From assembly GCA_024743405.1 (NCBI GenBank), contig JANSWP010000031.1, positions 1 through 64,000 on the forward strand: a stretch of DNA of 64,000 nt, in the 5' to 3' direction. This DNA comes from Bacteroidota bacterium. GTDB taxonomy: Bacteria; Bacteroidota; Bacteroidia; Chitinophagales; Saprospiraceae. Position 1 is the stretch's first letter, and every line of letters begins with the position of its first letter. The position numbers and the translations under genes are program-made. Positions 7,656-18,547 of the stretch are shown here, piece after piece. The notes under the pieces were generated by a model that had not been told where the DNA came from, ran no database searches, and worked only from the letters and a program-made list of their open reading frames with translations.

Positions 7656-10600
7656 ATGAACGGTGCTATTTACAATCAAAGTCCATTAGATCAGCGATTA
7701 TTCATTTCTGAGGACACCCAAAATTCGTGGTGTGCTTACCTACTCCGAATGAACGAAAATTATAATGAAGACCAACTAGACTTTAAGACTATTTGGGACG
7801 GATTTAGAAGTACAAGGCATCGAGGAGATTTCATTTTTGCCCGAAAAATGCCTAAAAATATGGGCGTGGAGTATGCCGCTAAAATTCGGTCGATTTTAGC
7901 AGATAAAATCAATGTCCCCTACTCTATCGGTTTGGTTTGGTTATTAGAGCCCGATGAAGAACCTAATGAAACCAACCTATTTGTCATTCCTATTTGGGAA
8001 CAATCCACGCGACAATACCAAGTGGCAATGGAAAGCCGATTCGATATCAAAAACGGAAACGGCGAAATTGCCGCTTTAAAATCGGTTGCCGCTAAAAAGG
8101 AAATTAATGGGAATTATAGCGCTATCCGATTACCTACGGGTTCAGCGACTGGTTTAACAACTAGTCCAAATGCCATTGAGTTTGGATTAAAACTAAAAAA
8201 TGGGGAACTGCCGATGATGCGGCACACAGGGCAAATTGTGCGTGATTCCTATGTATCGATTCCAGTAAGTGGCGCAGGAGCAGGTTGTGTTAGATTTGAG
8301 ATGACCTTACAGGAAAATGAAGACTTAATGAGCTTCGATTTAGGCCAAAAATACTTTTATCAAAACGGAAGTTTCACTGAATTAAATTTTCCAATTTTAA
8401 GATCAGGCAGGGACAGTTTTGAAGTTTCTTGCCAAGTTAGTATTGACCCCGCAAACATTTTAAATCAAAAAATCACATCCGAAGGTGACCACCCACAGCG
8501 AACTTACCTCGCTTTTACAGGAACAACTAATTACAAAAACAACCCCTCCGTCCCAAATGAGGAGACTATTTTTGACTCTTTTTTCAAATCAGAAACTGGT
8601 TATAACTTACGCCTTAAACCTAACTTAGAATCCTTTCATTCAGAGGCTGAGTCTAATGATTATTTTGCTACAAAAGATAGTGCTCGACTCGTATTTTCCG
8701 AAAAACAAACAAACACAAACAATCTTTATTTCGCCCCTGCGGGAGATTTCAATTTAGAATATCACCCTGATGGTTTACCCCAAGATTTAGAAAATAACCG
8801 CGCCCAATTATTGTCAGGATTATCTGGTACAGAGAGTATTGGTTTCCAACCTAAAAAGAAGGAGCATGATGGGGATAAAATTCGTTTTCGCCCCTATTGT
8901 GCAGCTTTCGCCCCTGATTTCCCAATAAATGAAGCTGATCCAAATGGAGAAATTATTGAGCCTTCTTTAACGGAACACGCTCATACCTCTTGGATAAATC
9001 TAATTGCAGAGAATGGAAGCCCCGTAGTATTTTACGCTCAATCAGAAGGCGCTTCTTTATTCGCCAAAAAAGGAAATTCGGATGGTGAATTCTTGAACTT
9101 TTTCGAAATAGGCGTTAAGATGCCTCAAGATGCCGATTTCGCAATTCCATTAGTGCCTTATTCAGGCGTAGAACCTAGTAATAATTTATCCGACTTTGGA
9201 ATTCAAATCCTAAGTCCCATCCGAAAAGACAAAGTCGCGGATAATGCTGCACCCAATCCAATTGATACAACTACTATTATCAATGTTGTCACCCCACAAG
9301 GCACTATTGCAAAACTCAATTCGATCGGTCAATGGAAAGAAGTGACTTTTGCGGAAAATTCGGAAACAGCAGATAATGAATTAGGTCCCAATTATGTAAA
9401 TTTTGATGGCTCAACTGGTTTTATAAATCCAGAATTTAGATTTGGTTTTGTGAATTTAAAAACACCTTTACAAAGGGCATTTCAAACCAATCAGCAATTT
9501 TTAGTTGCTACAGACGCGACGAATTTAGGTGAATTATTCACTAATGCCAACCTAGAAAATCTAGATGACACCTCCTCTATCTTTAATAATAAAATGTTTA
9601 TTAATGACTGGCCATTTTTAATTAAAACGGGTCAGAATGGAAATACTTCAGGAGCATATCGAAATGTTTTAATTTGTAAATTTTGTCAGGGCACTTTATA
9701 TGATCGAGCATTGAATCCTGCCCTTTGGACTAGTCCAAAAGACTTTAATAATCAGGTACAGCTCAATCAAATCTCCATTTGGCTTAAGAACTATTTTGAT
9801 GCATCGCTAAGTCAAAAAGATAAATATTATGAATATTTTAATAAGATTTTAGTCGACCCCAATTGGAATGGTATTTTGGCCTTAAAAGTCGATTTAGAGG
9901 CAGATAACTTTCCAGATAACTTGAAAGGTTTATTAGCGGGCGTGGATACCAGTGCCTTAAATATCCATCACTTTGGAATTGAAATTAATCGAGTAGATAC
10001 ATCTGGAGATTTAAAAATCAGTGACAACTCTTCTCTTTTTGGACTCATCGACTATCAAGATGCTACCTATCGTCAACAATTACAAAACGCAAATTTTCCT
10101 TCAGGTATAACCCTTGACGAGCCGGTAGACATAACCCTACCCAATATGCCTGTCCAAGATGATGGACGAGATTATGATTTTAGGGTTTTGACTTTGCGTG
10201 TCCTGTTTGAAAACTCAGATATCAAAGATTTTGCAAGTAAGATTCAAGTGACCCTAAATAAATTGATGAAAGATCAAGTCATCAAAGTCAAAATAGACGA
10301 GACGGGAAATATTGACGGAAGCAGTTTACAAGATCCAAATGATTTGGCCTATTCACTTATTCTAGACGGAACTTATGACGAACGAGACGGCAAATCGGTT
10401 TACACTTTTAGCTCTACAAAAAGTAATAAATTTTATCTTGACAGCAATATTATCAACTATTTTGAGATCGAACGGGCGCTATTTGAAACGCTCTCAAGTA
10501 CCGATGGTAATGTAGACGCAGTATTCCGGTTTGGAGGAAATATTAACTTCAAAGTGCTCCAACAAACCTTAGAGGCAGATTCAGAAAATACACCTGCTTC

Positions 10601-13600
10601 TCTTGATTTATTCTCTTTCGGCAGTGAAATAGACAATGAAGATACAGACATAGGAAAAGGGTTGAGTTTCTCCAACTTATACTTGGACATGGCATTCCAA
10701 ATGCCAGATGAGTCGAATACATTGACCGCACCAACCGCGCCAACTTTCAATATGAATCATCATGATTTTAGTTTTAGTATTCAAAAAAGTCATGCTCGGC
10801 TGGAATCTTTATTTTCAAAATTCCCAATTGATTTTCAAGGATTTGTTTTTGGCTCAGCAAGTCGAACACCTGATTCAATGGGTTATTTGACGGTAAACAC
10901 CCCCAATATTACGCTCGATGGTGTTTCAGGAGAATGGTTTGGATTTACTTATAAAGTAAGCCTCGGCACCATGGGCAACCTAGCTTCAAGTGCTGGTTTG
11001 GAAGCAAAAATAATGATCGCTTGGAGTACCTCAGATAGTACAACAGATACAGGCTATAAAGCCTTTTTAGGTATTCAATTGCCTGGCGCAAGTGGGGATA
11101 GTAAAATGTTGAGTTTACAAGGTTTGTTAAAAGTAGCGATTGATACGATTGAAATGGAGTATCTACCGAATCCGGATACCCCCGAAAATAGTGCTTATGT
11201 TTTAAGATTAAATGACATTGGCTTCAAATTTTTCAATGTAGCGAAGTTGCCATTGATGAGTTCCACTAGTTTTCACCTTTTTGCCAATGCGAAAGATGCG
11301 AAAAGCAAAAATTTAGGTTGGTTGTTGGCACATAGTCAAGAAAAGGAATTAGGAATCTTGAGTTTACCACTTTTGGCAATGGGACAACGAGTTTCATTGG
11401 ATGCGGGGTCATTTAGTAATATGGATGATGCCATTACTAAAATGCAGGAGGCTTTTTTCCCACCATCAGGTTGGGATATCAGTTTGGGAAATTTCATGAT
11501 TGGAATTGAGCCCGAAGATGAAGACGATGGCTTAAAAATCAACTTTAATGATGAAAGCAATTGGTTGATCGCATTCAAATTTGGGCTTTTGGGATCCCTC
11601 CCCAAAAAGGAAACTACCTCTAAGAAGACAACCTCTACAACATCCGAAAGTACCACACCAACAGAACCTGACGAGAAAAAAGAGGAAAATTTGGTCATGA
11701 ACGATTTCGCTATTGAGTTAGCCGTTATATTCAATGACCCTGATATTTATGGGGCAAGACTTTCTTTAGGTGGAGATTTAGTAAGTGTTTTTGATGGATT
11801 AGAATTTGAAATTCTATATAAAAAAATCACTGATTCTATTGGACTGTATCACATTGAATTTGTATTGCCTTCTCAATTTAGAAGTTTTAAAGCGGGAGCA
11901 GCTAGCCTCACCTTACCCGAATTAGTTCTTGACATTTTTACCAATGGCGACTTCAAAGTTGACTTGGGTTTCCCCTATGATCTCGATTTTGGGCGATCTT
12001 TTTCTATTGAAATTCAGGCAGGTCCATTTCCGATCATTGGCTCAGGAGGGTTTTATTTTGGTAAACTAAGTGGTGATACGGCAAAAGGAATACCCGTTCC
12101 TGTATCTGGAAAATTTGATCCAGTTATTGTTTTTGGATTGGGGCTAGAAGTCGGTTTTGGAAAAAGTTTCGAAAAAGGTCCTCTTTCTGCAAGTTTTAAA
12201 ATAACGATAGTGGGAGTGGTTGAAGGGATTGTTGCAACTTATATTCCTGAACAAATCACAGCCTCAGGGGGCGGATCAAAAAATATCGAAAACTCTCATT
12301 ATTACAAGATTGATGGAACCTTCGGAATTGTTGGAATTTTAGAAGGAGCGGTTGATTTTGTCATTATTAAAGCAAGCGTTTATGTAAGGGTTTATGCACT
12401 CGTCAATGCTGTCTTTGAAGCATACAAAGCTGTTCCATTGACCTTAAAAGCAGGTGTTGAAGTCGCAGTTTCTGTTAAAATTGATGTATTCATTGGTACG
12501 ATTACCATTGACTTTTCTTTCTCTGCAGAAATCAAAGAGACCTTTACAATAGGAGAAGACCATATAGAGGACGCACCTTGGTATCCAGTACTTCCACAAG
12601 CTTTACATGCACGCGGAATAGCTATGGCTGCGGCTACAAGTTTGGATTCCACGCTCAAACTACACGCAGACCCTGTTCCTTTAGATTTGTATTTGACACT
12701 ACAAAGTACAGCTGGCGATGGGGTGCCTAGTTTAGTTTCGGTTCTTTTGGTTGAAAGTCCAAATATTCAAGATGCAACAGCAACCGGAACCGCTTTTGAT
12801 AATTTGGCAAATGATGTTTTCGAATGGGTGATTCGTTCTTTTAAGACTTCAGAAGAAGAAATCGTGACGAAAGCAGATTTAGAATTAGCTACGGAATGCT
12901 TGAATAGTATTTCCTTTTCACAATTAGATATTGAGACCTTCTTGACAAATAATTATGTGATCAAGATCAGAAAATTGGAGAAAGAAGAAGATTGTGCAAA
13001 TCCAACGCTTTTCCCTCTGTTTCCTTCTTTAAATTTGAATACCAGAGCAGACTTGGAGACAACAACCAAAGATGCAGATGATAATGTAATCAAGACAAAA
13101 TCAAAGGAAACTTTAAGTATAGATTTTGATCAATTTAGCTCGGCAACTCAAGAGTATTTATCCAGCCTCAATAGTTATTTTTCTGATCCATCTACGCCAG
13201 ACACTAATTCGGATATTCCTTTAGATTCAGATCCATCTCTCGCCCAATGGATGTTTGAAGATTATTTTAAAATCATCGCCAAACATATGATTCGAGAAGC
13301 TTTGGAAATCACTGAAACGGATACTACTATTGACCAATTAATAACATATCTAGCAGATATCCGAACCACTGCCAACCTTTCAGGGATGATTGCTCGATAC
13401 CTCATGGGCGGACTTCGATTACCCGTTTTAACAGGATTGAAAATTGAAGATGACAGTATCAAATCAAATGAGGATTATGGTCTTTTCCGATTAACGGGAC
13501 AACAATTCGCTTTACCTGCCATCCCTGCATCAGGAACAGTTTTCACGGGATATGCTGTAAAATTAAGTGGGACTTCGACCGCATTCAGTTTGGCAAAATC

Positions 13601-16600
13601 CGATGGAACTTCTGCTGGAAACTTAGAAATAACTTATACCCCTTCAAAATTAACTAGTTTAATAAGTGGCTTAAATAGCGGTTTATCATCGAAAGGGTTC
13701 AGTAAAAATATATCTTTTCTTCCGGCCTTCGAAACCGTTTCCAAACGCTTTAAATTCAAAAGCTTCCATCCGTGGACTAACTCCACGACCGTCAATTTGC
13801 GAAAAGCAGACGGCACGCTGGCGGATGGGACTAATCCGAAAGTTTGGTATTTTTCTGATGGACTTTTGAATCATTTATTTGTAAACGAAGCAACGAAGAA
13901 AGATTTTAAACTAAAAGTTGGAACATACAATTCTACCACAGATTTAATTGACTATACGGAACCCAGTTTCCGAACTTATGGAACGATCATTGACCTTACC
14001 ATAAAGAGAAAGGCCTCCGGTCAAGATTTCCGTTACGAACTCATAGGGACCGATGAAATAGGTATCACTTTATTAGAAAGATTATTGCTTTCCGAATCAT
14101 TTATTGACAACTCTCAGGTTCAAATCATTTATAATGAAAACGATGGCGGCGATGGTCAAAATGAAAAAGCATTAGCCTCTCGGGATATCAATAATATTTT
14201 CACCTTCATTAATCGAGTCAACCTTTCTACAGAAACCAACCCAGCGATTGCCATGGCAGCGGCATTCGCCAGAGGAATTTCCTCTTTGACACCTGGAATA
14301 TTAAATGACTCCGCCGACGAATTCATTCGATTTATCTGGGAATCGAGTATTTTGAGGACTGGTGGGTATTATCTTTTCTATCAAAATGACATAGGCGATG
14401 CAGGTTTGCCAGATTATATTTTTAATGATGATCAAACGGCAAATTTGAAAATATTGATCACACACAATTCGGCATCACAACCTTCTAATTTCATGAATTG
14501 TGCACTTACCGAAAGTGGTTTTGATGACGAAAATTCAATGATCTTTCTTGAAGCCAATCATCTTAAGCACAATGTCTCCCTATTACGACAAAGTGAACTT
14601 GGACTTTTAATCTCCCGAGACAATCCAAAGAACCCAACTACAGGTTCGGCTACTTATTATCAAGATTACCTGACTAACCTATATCATTTATTGGCCTTCC
14701 AAGTTCAAAATGCAGCTGATGGTAGTTCAGACTTTTCCAATGGAAATATGGGTGTTCCAGTAGGTCCAACTCAAGATTTAGACATGGAAGATCCTAATCA
14801 AAATGGGAAAGGACGGATTCCAACGGATGCTTCTACCCTGAATGATTGGTTATATAAACTGAGTGTACCATTGAATCAATTTGCGATTCAAAACCCGAAT
14901 GTCACACAATTGGGTAATGAACCAAATCCTTATGTAGGTATCGGAGGGACTGCAAACTTAAATTTCTGCTGGAGAGATTTATTTGGCAATTGTGCCCTTG
15001 GTGATAACGGACTTTTCTCTTTGACGAATGACATTAAATTAGGTTATACAGATAAATTATTGCCTGTCAGCCAATGGCCAAATGTAGGTTTGCTTTATGA
15101 ATTTGAAAAAAAGGACGCTGTAAGAAATCTAGTGATTAAGCTTGAATACAACGCTCCTGATTTAACCGGCAAATCGACTGAAGATTTAAGTGTTTATTTG
15201 ACAGAGTTGAAAAAGACAATAGCAAAAATCTATTATCAAATTAGTCAGTCAGATGGTACTTCAAATCATATTACAGCAAATATCGCTTCCTCCTTCCTTA
15301 GTAAAAATGTGGTATTAACAGATCATTCAAACAACCCACCTGATTCAGATGACAACTCTGAAGTTTCAGATAGTCTAGATATTTCAAGAATCCAAAATTT
15401 CTTAAAAGGTATCTACGCTTATTTGAATGACATAACGACTGCATTTCCTGTGGGGGCTGAAATAAAAGTCCCTATTAATTCAACAGATATTAATACAAAT
15501 GGACTTTTTGAATTAAATGTTGATTTGATCTTTGAAAGAAATACGGCTTTAATTCATAACGATTATGTGAATTCAGCAGAAGTTGAAAAAGCGGTTTCAA
15601 GCATTAAGCCTAATTTAAATATTACGACAGAGCTAGATGAAGACGGGAACCCAAAACTTGATAATCAAGGGAACCCTGTCAAAAGGAATCGATTAAAAGA
15701 TTTCGCCGAACATTTCGAGACATTGTTTGCTGATGAAAAATTAAAAATCGCAACAGGGATCAATAAAAAAGACCTGAATACTAGTAAAAAAGTCAATGAT
15801 ATTTGGGTAGTAAACCTGACCAAAATATCCACCAAACTAGAGGATAATACAGTCACTCCTGCTATAACATCTAAACCGGTTTATTATGCCTTGAAACCAC
15901 TTTCAACTAAACTCGAGTCGCATATTGTTTCTGTATATGGCTATGACCCCTCCATGTCTTGGTTAGTTAAAAATTCAACGGAAGAGGATGCAGACCCATT
16001 TACAGAAATCGCCTTTTCTGAAATTGACATGGACATCTGGGCTCAACAATTTTTAGAGGCAGTGGATAATTTCCTTTCCCCCGAAATGACAACTGCCGCC
16101 TATTTGGTAGATAAAATTGCTGGTACAAGTCACCTTTCCAATATTATGGCAGCGAAAGACACGCTCGCCAGCAGTATTGTTGAATCTCTATCTCCAGTCT
16201 TTACAGAAAATTCGACCCAAAATGATGCGGAAGCAAGAGAAAAATTACGGCAGCAGTTACTTATTAAATTAAACAACGCCTACCTAATCAATACGGTAGT
16301 TCAGTTTCCAATCACAACATCAGGTTTTAGTTATAATGGTAAATCTGTACGAATGTATGGCAAACCAGTCATTCAAAATGACGGAAAATCAGGCGATCGA
16401 AACTTTGCTTTTTCAACCGGAAAAATAGACCTAAATACAACTAATGAATTTTTAACTTTCCTTTTCGATACCCGTCATGATGAAGCAAGTCCTGCCGTAG
16501 AGTTTGATTTGGATTATCAAATTACTCATCTTGAATTCGATATCGAAAAACATACGGCCGATGCTCTGAACGGTTATGAATCTTCGTCTTGGCTAGCATT

Positions 16601-17969
16601 TGTGTGCCCTGAAAATGGATTGAAAAAAGATTTGGGCAGGTTGGAAATTCCTGTTGTGTTAAGAGCTTACCCGACACCACTAAGTTTACAAAGTCAAATA
16701 GCAACTCAATCAGATATTGAAGGCGAAAAATCAGCACTTTTGAATGCCACCCAATGGGATTATTTATTCACTTATCTTCAAGATGTAGCAGCGCAAGATA
16801 TTGTAAAAGCTCAAGTTGCCTTTAATCTTCAACCTGCCCAAATGGCACGTATGATGATGATGGCAACTCGGACTTTGTTTGATGAATTAGCGACTTTCAC
16901 TACTCTTTATCCTTCCGTTCACCAAGATTTAATAAATAATGTAAATAAAATCAGTTCTATTTCTCAATTGGATGATGACGGATTTATGCCTTTTTTAAAC
17001 GCATTGGATACTTTTAAGAATCTAGTTCAAAATGTGGCAACTGTTTGGTCATCATGGGAGCCTAATAGCTCTGAAGCTCCTAATTCAACACCATTAGAAG
17101 GGAATATCCATTATGATTTTCACATTCGAGAAGATAGTGAAGACAATACAGGACAAGGTACCTTACTAATTAAAGTCGAACCAAAAGGATTGACTCAAAA
17201 TGATGAATTGGGTCTACCTGTTGAACCTCCAACCATTGCCTTAGATATTCCTAATATCGAAATTAATGATGTAAAAGGGACTATTGTAGAGGATGGAGAA
17301 TCTACTCTTGAAACTCGCCGGTATGATGGACTTAATTGGGAAAAATCTCGTTCCATTACAGAACGAACAATTGCGGTGGAAAATTTAAACATTTTGGAAT
17401 TACAGAATGTGATTTCTCAAATTACCTTGACACGAAATGAAAACTTGGTGGCAAATAAGACAACTAATGACGCTTTTGTTTATAAAACTTCGATGGTCAA
17501 ATTTCCTAATAAATTGGTGCCTCTTTTAGATAATCGAGATGAGATTAACATTAAAGAAGAAGTCAATTCAACCGATGAATTATGGACGGTTGGGGAATAC
17601 CTGAAAGCTTTCTTCAAAAAATTACTAGATAAAGAAAAAGCCGATACCCAGACCATCAAATTGGAATGCAGTTATGCCTACCAAATTCAAGAAGGAAGTG
17701 GCTTACCTGAAATCAAATTGCCTATTTTGATGGCACCGCCAACAGATTTCTCTTTACCAAGTGATTACGATTTGAATGATTCATCAAGTTTTGTATCCAA
17801 ACTTGCGGCAAACATCCAAACTTGGTTTGACGAAAATCAACCTGCAGATCAAAATACGAATGAACGCTTTTTATTTGATGTAGCAGTCTTTTCGAAAATT
17901 GAGGCGAGTAAAATGCCGATCGTTCGGTTAAGAAATGTTATTTTGAATAGAGATGATGTGAAGCGATAA
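7656..17969 (+). CDS. Giant protein of unknown function (3437 residues)
   Basis: A single uninterrupted frame of 10.3 kb. I do not recognise the full-length family. There is no signal peptide, lipobox, type IX sorting domain or convincing transmembrane helix, so it is probably cytosolic or leaves by a route that needs no N-terminal signal. Residues about 1-1315 are Asp/Asn/Ser-rich with alternating beta-like segments. A Thr/Ser/Lys/Glu-rich linker lies at about 1318-1346. Residues about 1350-1645 are glycine-rich and strongly beta (AGPFPIIGSGGFYFG, VFGLGLEVGFGKSF, AVSVKIDVFIGTITIDFSF), which recalls the DUF6603-type region of other very large bacterial proteins; that comparison is from memory. 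The remaining 1800 residues alternate helical and beta stretches. It is monocistronic, ends at a strong hairpin, and lies between repeat islands. Confidence 0.9.
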   Translation: MNGAIYNQSPLDQRLFISEDTQNSWCAYLLRMNENYNEDQLDFKTIWDGFRSTRHRGDFIFARKMPKNMGVEYAAKIRSILADKINVPYSIGLVWLLEPDEEPNETNLFVIPIWEQSTRQYQVAMESRFDIKNGNGEIAALKSVAAKKEINGNYSAIRLPTGSATGLTTSPNAIEFGLKLKNGELPMMRHTGQIVRDSYVSIPVSGAGAGCVRFEMTLQENEDLMSFDLGQKYFYQNGSFTELNFPILRSGRDSFEVSCQVSIDPANILNQKITSEGDHPQRTYLAFTGTTNYKNNPSVPNEETIFDSFFKSETGYNLRLKPNLESFHSEAESNDYFATKDSARLVFSEKQTNTNNLYFAPAGDFNLEYHPDGLPQDLENNRAQLLSGLSGTESIGFQPKKKEHDGDKIRFRPYCAAFAPDFPINEADPNGEIIEPSLTEHAHTSWINLIAENGSPVVFYAQSEGASLFAKKGNSDGEFLNFFEIGVKMPQDADFAIPLVPYSGVEPSNNLSDFGIQILSPIRKDKVADNAAPNPIDTTTIINVVTPQGTIAKLNSIGQWKEVTFAENSETADNELGPNYVNFDGSTGFINPEFRFGFVNLKTPLQRAFQTNQQFLVATDATNLGELFTNANLENLDDTSSIFNNKMFINDWPFLIKTGQNGNTSGAYRNVLICKFCQGTLYDRALNPALWTSPKDFNNQVQLNQISIWLKNYFDASLSQKDKYYEYFNKILVDPNWNGILALKVDLEADNFPDNLKGLLAGVDTSALNIHHFGIEINRVDTSGDLKISDNSSLFGLIDYQDATYRQQLQNANFPSGITLDEPVDITLPNMPVQDDGRDYDFRVLTLRVLFENSDIKDFASKIQVTLNKLMKDQVIKVKIDETGNIDGSSLQDPNDLAYSLILDGTYDERDGKSVYTFSSTKSNKFYLDSNIINYFEIERALFETLSSTDGNVDAVFRFGGNINFKVLQQTLEADSENTPASLDLFSFGSEIDNEDTDIGKGLSFSNLYLDMAFQMPDESNTLTAPTAPTFNMNHHDFSFSIQKSHARLESLFSKFPIDFQGFVFGSASRTPDSMGYLTVNTPNITLDGVSGEWFGFTYKVSLGTMGNLASSAGLEAKIMIAWSTSDSTTDTGYKAFLGIQLPGASGDSKMLSLQGLLKVAIDTIEMEYLPNPDTPENSAYVLRLNDIGFKFFNVAKLPLMSSTSFHLFANAKDAKSKNLGWLLAHSQEKELGILSLPLLAMGQRVSLDAGSFSNMDDAITKMQEAFFPPSGWDISLGNFMIGIEPEDEDDGLKINFNDESNWLIAFKFGLLGSLPKKETTSKKTTSTTSESTTPTEPDEKKEENLVMNDFAIELAVIFNDPDIYGARLSLGGDLVSVFDGLEFEILYKKITDSIGLYHIEFVLPSQFRSFKAGAASLTLPELVLDIFTNGDFKVDLGFPYDLDFGRSFSIEIQAGPFPIIGSGGFYFGKLSGDTAKGIPVPVSGKFDPVIVFGLGLEVGFGKSFEKGPLSASFKITIVGVVEGIVATYIPEQITASGGGSKNIENSHYYKIDGTFGIVGILEGAVDFVIIKASVYVRVYALVNAVFEAYKAVPLTLKAGVEVAVSVKIDVFIGTITIDFSFSAEIKETFTIGEDHIEDAPWYPVLPQALHARGIAMAAATSLDSTLKLHADPVPLDLYLTLQSTAGDGVPSLVSVLLVESPNIQDATATGTAFDNLANDVFEWVIRSFKTSEEEIVTKADLELATECLNSISFSQLDIETFLTNNYVIKIRKLEKEEDCANPTLFPLFPSLNLNTRADLETTTKDADDNVIKTKSKETLSIDFDQFSSATQEYLSSLNSYFSDPSTPDTNSDIPLDSDPSLAQWMFEDYFKIIAKHMIREALEITETDTTIDQLITYLADIRTTANLSGMIARYLMGGLRLPVLTGLKIEDDSIKSNEDYGLFRLTGQQFALPAIPASGTVFTGYAVKLSGTSTAFSLAKSDGTSAGNLEITYTPSKLTSLISGLNSGLSSKGFSKNISFLPAFETVSKRFKFKSFHPWTNSTTVNLRKADGTLADGTNPKVWYFSDGLLNHLFVNEATKKDFKLKVGTYNSTTDLIDYTEPSFRTYGTIIDLTIKRKASGQDFRYELIGTDEIGITLLERLLLSESFIDNSQVQIIYNENDGGDGQNEKALASRDINNIFTFINRVNLSTETNPAIAMAAAFARGISSLTPGILNDSADEFIRFIWESSILRTGGYYLFYQNDIGDAGLPDYIFNDDQTANLKILITHNSASQPSNFMNCALTESGFDDENSMIFLEANHLKHNVSLLRQSELGLLISRDNPKNPTTGSATYYQDYLTNLYHLLAFQVQNAADGSSDFSNGNMGVPVGPTQDLDMEDPNQNGKGRIPTDASTLNDWLYKLSVPLNQFAIQNPNVTQLGNEPNPYVGIGGTANLNFCWRDLFGNCALGDNGLFSLTNDIKLGYTDKLLPVSQWPNVGLLYEFEKKDAVRNLVIKLEYNAPDLTGKSTEDLSVYLTELKKTIAKIYYQISQSDGTSNHITANIASSFLSKNVVLTDHSNNPPDSDDNSEVSDSLDISRIQNFLKGIYAYLNDITTAFPVGAEIKVPINSTDINTNGLFELNVDLIFERNTALIHNDYVNSAEVEKAVSSIKPNLNITTELDEDGNPKLDNQGNPVKRNRLKDFAEHFETLFADEKLKIATGINKKDLNTSKKVNDIWVVNLTKISTKLEDNTVTPAITSKPVYYALKPLSTKLESHIVSVYGYDPSMSWLVKNSTEEDADPFTEIAFSEIDMDIWAQQFLEAVDNFLSPEMTTAAYLVDKIAGTSHLSNIMAAKDTLASSIVESLSPVFTENSTQNDAEAREKLRQQLLIKLNNAYLINTVVQFPITTSGFSYNGKSVRMYGKPVIQNDGKSGDRNFAFSTGKIDLNTTNEFLTFLFDTRHDEASPAVEFDLDYQITHLEFDIEKHTADALNGYESSSWLAFVCPENGLKKDLGRLEIPVVLRAYPTPLSLQSQIATQSDIEGEKSALLNATQWDYLFTYLQDVAAQDIVKAQVAFNLQPAQMARMMMMATRTLFDELATFTTLYPSVHQDLINNVNKISSISQLDDDGFMPFLNALDTFKNLVQNVATVWSSWEPNSSEAPNSTPLEGNIHYDFHIREDSEDNTGQGTLLIKVEPKGLTQNDELGLPVEPPTIALDIPNIEINDVKGTIVEDGESTLETRRYDGLNWEKSRSITERTIAVENLNILELQNVISQITLTRNENLVANKTTNDAFVYKTSMVKFPNKLVPLLDNRDEINIKEEVNSTDELWTVGEYLKAFFKKLLDKEKADTQTIKLECSYAYQIQEGSGLPEIKLPILMAPPTDFSLPSDYDLNDSSSFVSKLAANIQTWFDENQPADQNTNERFLFDVAVFSKIEASKMPIVRLRNVILNRDDVKR

Positions 17970-17989
17970 GAAGTGGAAAATTTGAAGAT

Positions 17990-18045
17990 GGGTATTTCTT
18001 TTGGATGCTAGCTCACAAACAGCAGGTTCCCAAGAGAAATACTCA
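17990..18045 (+). terminator. Hairpin after the giant gene
   Basis: GGGTATTTCTTTTGG pairs with the complement of CCCAAGAGAAATACTC about 35 bases on, and an inner GCT/AGC adds to the stem. It starts 20 bp after the stop codon. There is no long T tract, so it could equally be part of the adjoining repeat island. Confidence 0.5.
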
Positions 18046-18189
18046 TTAATTTTTGAAGAAAAAATCAGCATCCAAAATGCTCCTTAGGCTCTTAAGCCCA
18101 GTTTGAAACCAACATGTTGTCGATAATTTTTTGCTTGTTTGTTGAACCAAATGTTTCAATTTTCGCAGAGGCATTGGAGATTTTGGCAT

Positions 18190-18256
18190 GAGCGAACGAT
18201 TCCGTAGGATGAATGTCTGGAGGACATTCAAGTGAGTGAACCGCAAAGCGGATGGG
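18190..18256. repeat. Three-hairpin inserted module, copy 1
   Basis: A 67-bp insertion in repeat A. It folds as three successive small stem-loops: TCC-GTA-GGA, GAATGTC-TGGAG-GACATTC and CCGC-AAA-GCGG. TGGC occurs at both junctions and may be a target duplication. The copy of repeat A at 35.5 kb lacks this block. Confidence 0.7.
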
Positions 18257-18318
18257 TGGCAAATTCAATTTAGCGTTTGCGAAAAAACTACCCACGCGAG
18301 CTTTGCGAACATTTGGGG

Positions 18319-18384
18319 GAGCGAGTAATCCCGCAGGGTGAATGTTCGGGGAACATTCAAACGAACGAACCGCACGCGGATGGG
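18319..18384. repeat. Three-hairpin inserted module, copy 2
   Basis: Sixty-six bp with the same layout as copy 1 but with paired sequence changes: CCC-GCA-GGG, GAATGTTC-GGG-GAACATTC and CCGC-AC-GCGG. The stems are kept while the bases differ, which suggests the folded form matters. It is also absent from the 35.5-kb copy of repeat A. Confidence 0.7.
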
Positions 18385-18547
18385 ATGCTTGTGGGAGGGC
18401 TTTGAATTTTAGCCTAAATATCCACAGCCTAGATTTTTTTGCTAATTTTTCATCATGGAAAAAAGAAGAAAGATTATTTGAAATGCAGCTATTGCCAATT
18501 ACCCTTTCTTTTCAGATAGCTGCTTTCGCCGCAAAAAAATCTTTTTT

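Larger units (their letters stand above)
18105..18474. repeat. Long dispersed repeat A, copy 1, with two inserted modules
   Basis: Matches the reverse complement of 35511-35790 block by block: AACATGTTGTCGATAATT, CATTGGAGATTTTGGC, AATTCAATTTAGCGTTTGCG, GCTTTGCGAACATTTGGG, GTGGGAGGGCTTTGAATTTTAG and ATCCACAGCCTAGATTTTTTT. It differs by two insertions of 66-67 bp (18190-18256 and 18319-18384). It contains no protein-like frame. Confidence 0.8.

Noticed and set aside
10457-12658. Long minus-strand frames inside the giant gene
   Set aside because: They are antisense shadows of a strongly coding plus-strand frame and lack any domain.
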